64,000 nucleotides of DNA from NCBI GenBank assembly GCA_030220185.1, contig JASPKZ010009680.1, forward strand, positions 62,001 through 126,000, given 5' to 3'. Shown piece by piece: positions 62,179 to 64,000 of this stretch. Position numbers and translations under genes: made by a program. Numbering within the stretch: the stretch's first letter is position 1; every line of letters begins with the position of its first letter. This DNA comes from Diploptera punctata. Lineage: Eukaryota > Arthropoda > Insecta > Blattodea > Blaberidae. Under the pieces are notes generated by a model. It was not told where the DNA came from, did not search any database, and saw only the letters and a program-made list of their open reading frames with translations.

Positions 62179-62471
62179 ACTGGCTTTGTAAAATCATATG
62201 CATTTCCTACCAATACGATTTCTTAATATGCCTAAATTGTTTTAGTTTTTCAGATCATCCTCTTGTTTTAATTTGAGTCTTCCCGAATATTATATCCGCT
62301 CATTAACTTCACCTATGGGGTGAATCATAAATATGGCTATACATTTGATCGCGTTGTGTGATGAAAATATTACCATTACAGGAAATATGAAATTACCGTT
62401 GTAAAGGCAATTATTCAAATTACAACAATGGAATAAAACAAAACAGTGTAGAACTTACGTCATTAGTCAAA
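62179..62471. other. Spacer
   Basis: Nothing recognised. Confidence 0.35.
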
Positions 62472-62745
62472 ATGGCGTTGAATATGCAACAGTAAATTAC
62501 AATTGCTGCATGGGCAATAACGTATGCTAATGATAGTGAGGCTGCAAGACGGGCAAGACGTGAGTTTAACGTAGCATTGCAGCCGTCGACTGTGGGGAAG
62601 TGGAGAAAACGATTGCTGGAAACGGGAAGGATGCAGAAAATCAAACCTCCTGGAAGGCATCGCATTAGCACGGATGCAGAAACAACGAAGATAATTGTGG
62701 AGGCGTTCGACGCTAGCCCACAAAAATCAACCCGCAAAGCTGCAC
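62472..62745 (+). pseudogene. N-terminal helix-turn-helix of a mariner-like transposase
   Basis: MALNMQQ, a stop at 62493, then ITIAAWAITYANDSEAARRA, RREFNVALQPSTVGKWRKRL, LETGRMQKIKPPGRHRISTD, AETTKIIVEAFDASPQKSTR, KAA. The pattern (ITIAAW, REFN, STVGKWxxRLxETGxxxxxKPPGRH, SPxxSxRxxA) is the DNA-binding N-terminus found in mariner-like insect transposases. The catalytic domain does not follow. After codon KAAR the DNA reads CACGTGAGAAGTG, which happens to resemble a 5' splice site. Confidence 0.72.
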
Positions 62746-63700
62746 GTGAGAAGTGTTTTGTTTTTGTTCTATTGTTGTAATTTGAAGGATTTCCTTTCCA
62801 ATTATAACATTATATTTCCTTTAATAATAATATTTTCTTCACAAAATGCGATCAAACGTGTAGCCATATTTCTGAATCACTCTGTAAATATTCGTGTTAT
62901 TTGTAGAGATTCTATGAATTATTTGTCGTTTTATATCTTGCATAATTTCCTTTCTGATGGCTTTAATTATCAGATATCCGTTTGACGTGAAAATTCTGAT
63001 TACGAAACTTCACAATTACACAGAAAGGCTTTTCATTGCGTGAGTAAATCTTCATCTATTTAGCAGCTACTTCAAAAACCTGTTTTATAGCTGTTATTAA
63101 CGTTAGAATGGAGAAAGACATAGTAACAGCTCTTTTTTTACATTCTTCATTAACATCTTTGCTTTTACAGAGCGAATTTAGCAGAGAATTGGTTCTTTAA
63201 TTCACGGGAAGTGCCTTCGTAGTCAATTTATACTCTGAATGTACGAAGCTGAGGGTAAAAAACAAGAGAAACACGTTCTCTTTGAGAGTACCATTGCTTT
63301 ATACACTTGTTTCAGCTTTTCTAATTTATACTCTAAACAGCTGAAAGCTTCGTTGTAATTTTAATGAATTTAGCTTCATATTTTGTTTTTATCACTGTAT
63401 TAATAAGGCCATGTAAAGTGAGAGAAAAATCGGGTAGCTCCTACCTTCACTAGACACAAGGAAAACGTTCGCTGTTTTCAGTTCCTGTGATATGGATTGA
63501 AGCCGAAAAACTAAGCATTTGGCTTAGATTGTAATAATTTATGGACAAATTTGGAAGGTTCCGAATTCAGTTCCTGAAATCTGCATCTGTGAATATAGGC
63601 CTGTTTGAATTAGCTTTCTCTTCATTATTCAAGAAACGTTGTGGATTAGAATTCATCATATGATTTTCCATAACTTATCAAATCTCTTGAAATGAATCAG
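62746..63700. other. No gene recognised
   Basis: AT-rich; no repeats recognised. A 96-codon frame (62695-62985) overlaps the end of the transposase fragment in another frame and is not credible. Confidence 0.4.
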
Positions 63701-63705
63701 TAGTA

Positions 63706-64000
63706 ACTAACTCACTGGCACTATCGCACCAGTAGGTTCATGTCCGCGCGGGCATAAGCTCTCAATACATCCCTATCCTGAGCTAATATTTTCAAATCAT
63801 CCCCTGCACAATCTACTTTCCACAAATCATTGTTAATGTTATTCTCCCATTTCATTCTTGGTCTATCAACTGGGCGTTTTCCCTCTGGTTTTTCTACAAG
63901 AAGTTTCCATGCATATATTTCATGCTCCATTCATGCCACTGCCCATTGCAGTCTACGAGCCTTAACTGTTCTTATTATATCTGGTTTTCTGTAAAGATTA
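63706..64000 (-). pseudogene. LINE L-A, C-terminal fragment running off the window
   Basis: Minus strand: HEIYAWKLLVEKPEGKRPVD, RPRMKWENNINNDLWKVDCA, DRDVLRAYARADMNLLVR, with a frameshift upstream at MARMEH-like and the RRLQWA region at 63940-63965. It continues beyond the right end of the window. Confidence 0.88.

Overview
The window is AT-rich eukaryotic DNA and holds no convincing host gene. It is almost wall-to-wall transposable elements, with dead and nested copies of LINEs, tRNA-derived SINEs, foldback and TIR DNA elements, mariner-like transposase remnants, Penelope-like fragments, one solo LTR and two pieces of mitochondrial DNA. The LINE C-termini (for example the RRLRWAGHVARM and AAMNLRVR signatures) and the SINE heads resemble interspersed repeats I know from blattodean insects. 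A cockroach-like insect, possibly Periplaneta, is therefore my best guess. That is inference from remembered families, not a search. All family names used here (L-A to L-R, SINE-A to SINE-G, Fold-1 to Fold-3, Rep-Q) are local labels.

Layout. 0-5 kb: a TIR element split by a LINE, a small MITE, then LINE tails of families L-A, L-P and L-N. 5.5-8 kb: a tandem duplication of about 1 kb whose copies were hit separately by SINEs. 8.5-12.4 kb: a 5'-inverted (twin-primed) LINE, other LINE tails and a mariner-like remnant. 12.6-17 kb: a LINE (L-F) split by two other LINEs, followed by an L-P LINE split by a SINE. 17-22.5 kb: an L-D LINE split by a Fold-1 element, and the longest reverse-transcriptase reading frame (L-R, 20.1-21.2 kb). 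24-26.1 kb: a perfect 82-bp inverted repeat, Fold-1 and a head-to-head Penelope-like pair. 26.3-34.9 kb: an internally deleted LINE between direct repeats, more LINEs and SINEs, two adjoining Fold-1 copies and an ND5-like mitochondrial fragment. 35-42.5 kb: LINE tails separated by microsatellites. 42.8-57.4 kb: three Fold-2 copies, an L-A LINE cut in its YADD motif by Fold-1, and long Rep-Q repeats. 57.8-64 kb: SINEs, then a LINE (L-I) carrying an antisense L-A LINE that itself carries a solo LTR, with a COX1-like fragment further along the same LINE.

Nothing here works as a pathway or operon. The functional logic is that of LINE machinery and its parasites: LINE 3' ends carry family-specific microsatellite tails ((GAA)n, (GAT)n, (GTAA)n, (TTA)n), many insertions are flanked by readable 9-15 bp target duplications, and tRNA-headed SINEs exist in modular combinations. 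The most noteworthy item is Fold-1, a non-coding element of about 575-720 bp with a long terminal hairpin. At two places the interrupted LINE reading frame shows the pre-insertion site, and both times the boundary is exactly TCA. I cannot place it in a known superfamily from sequence alone.
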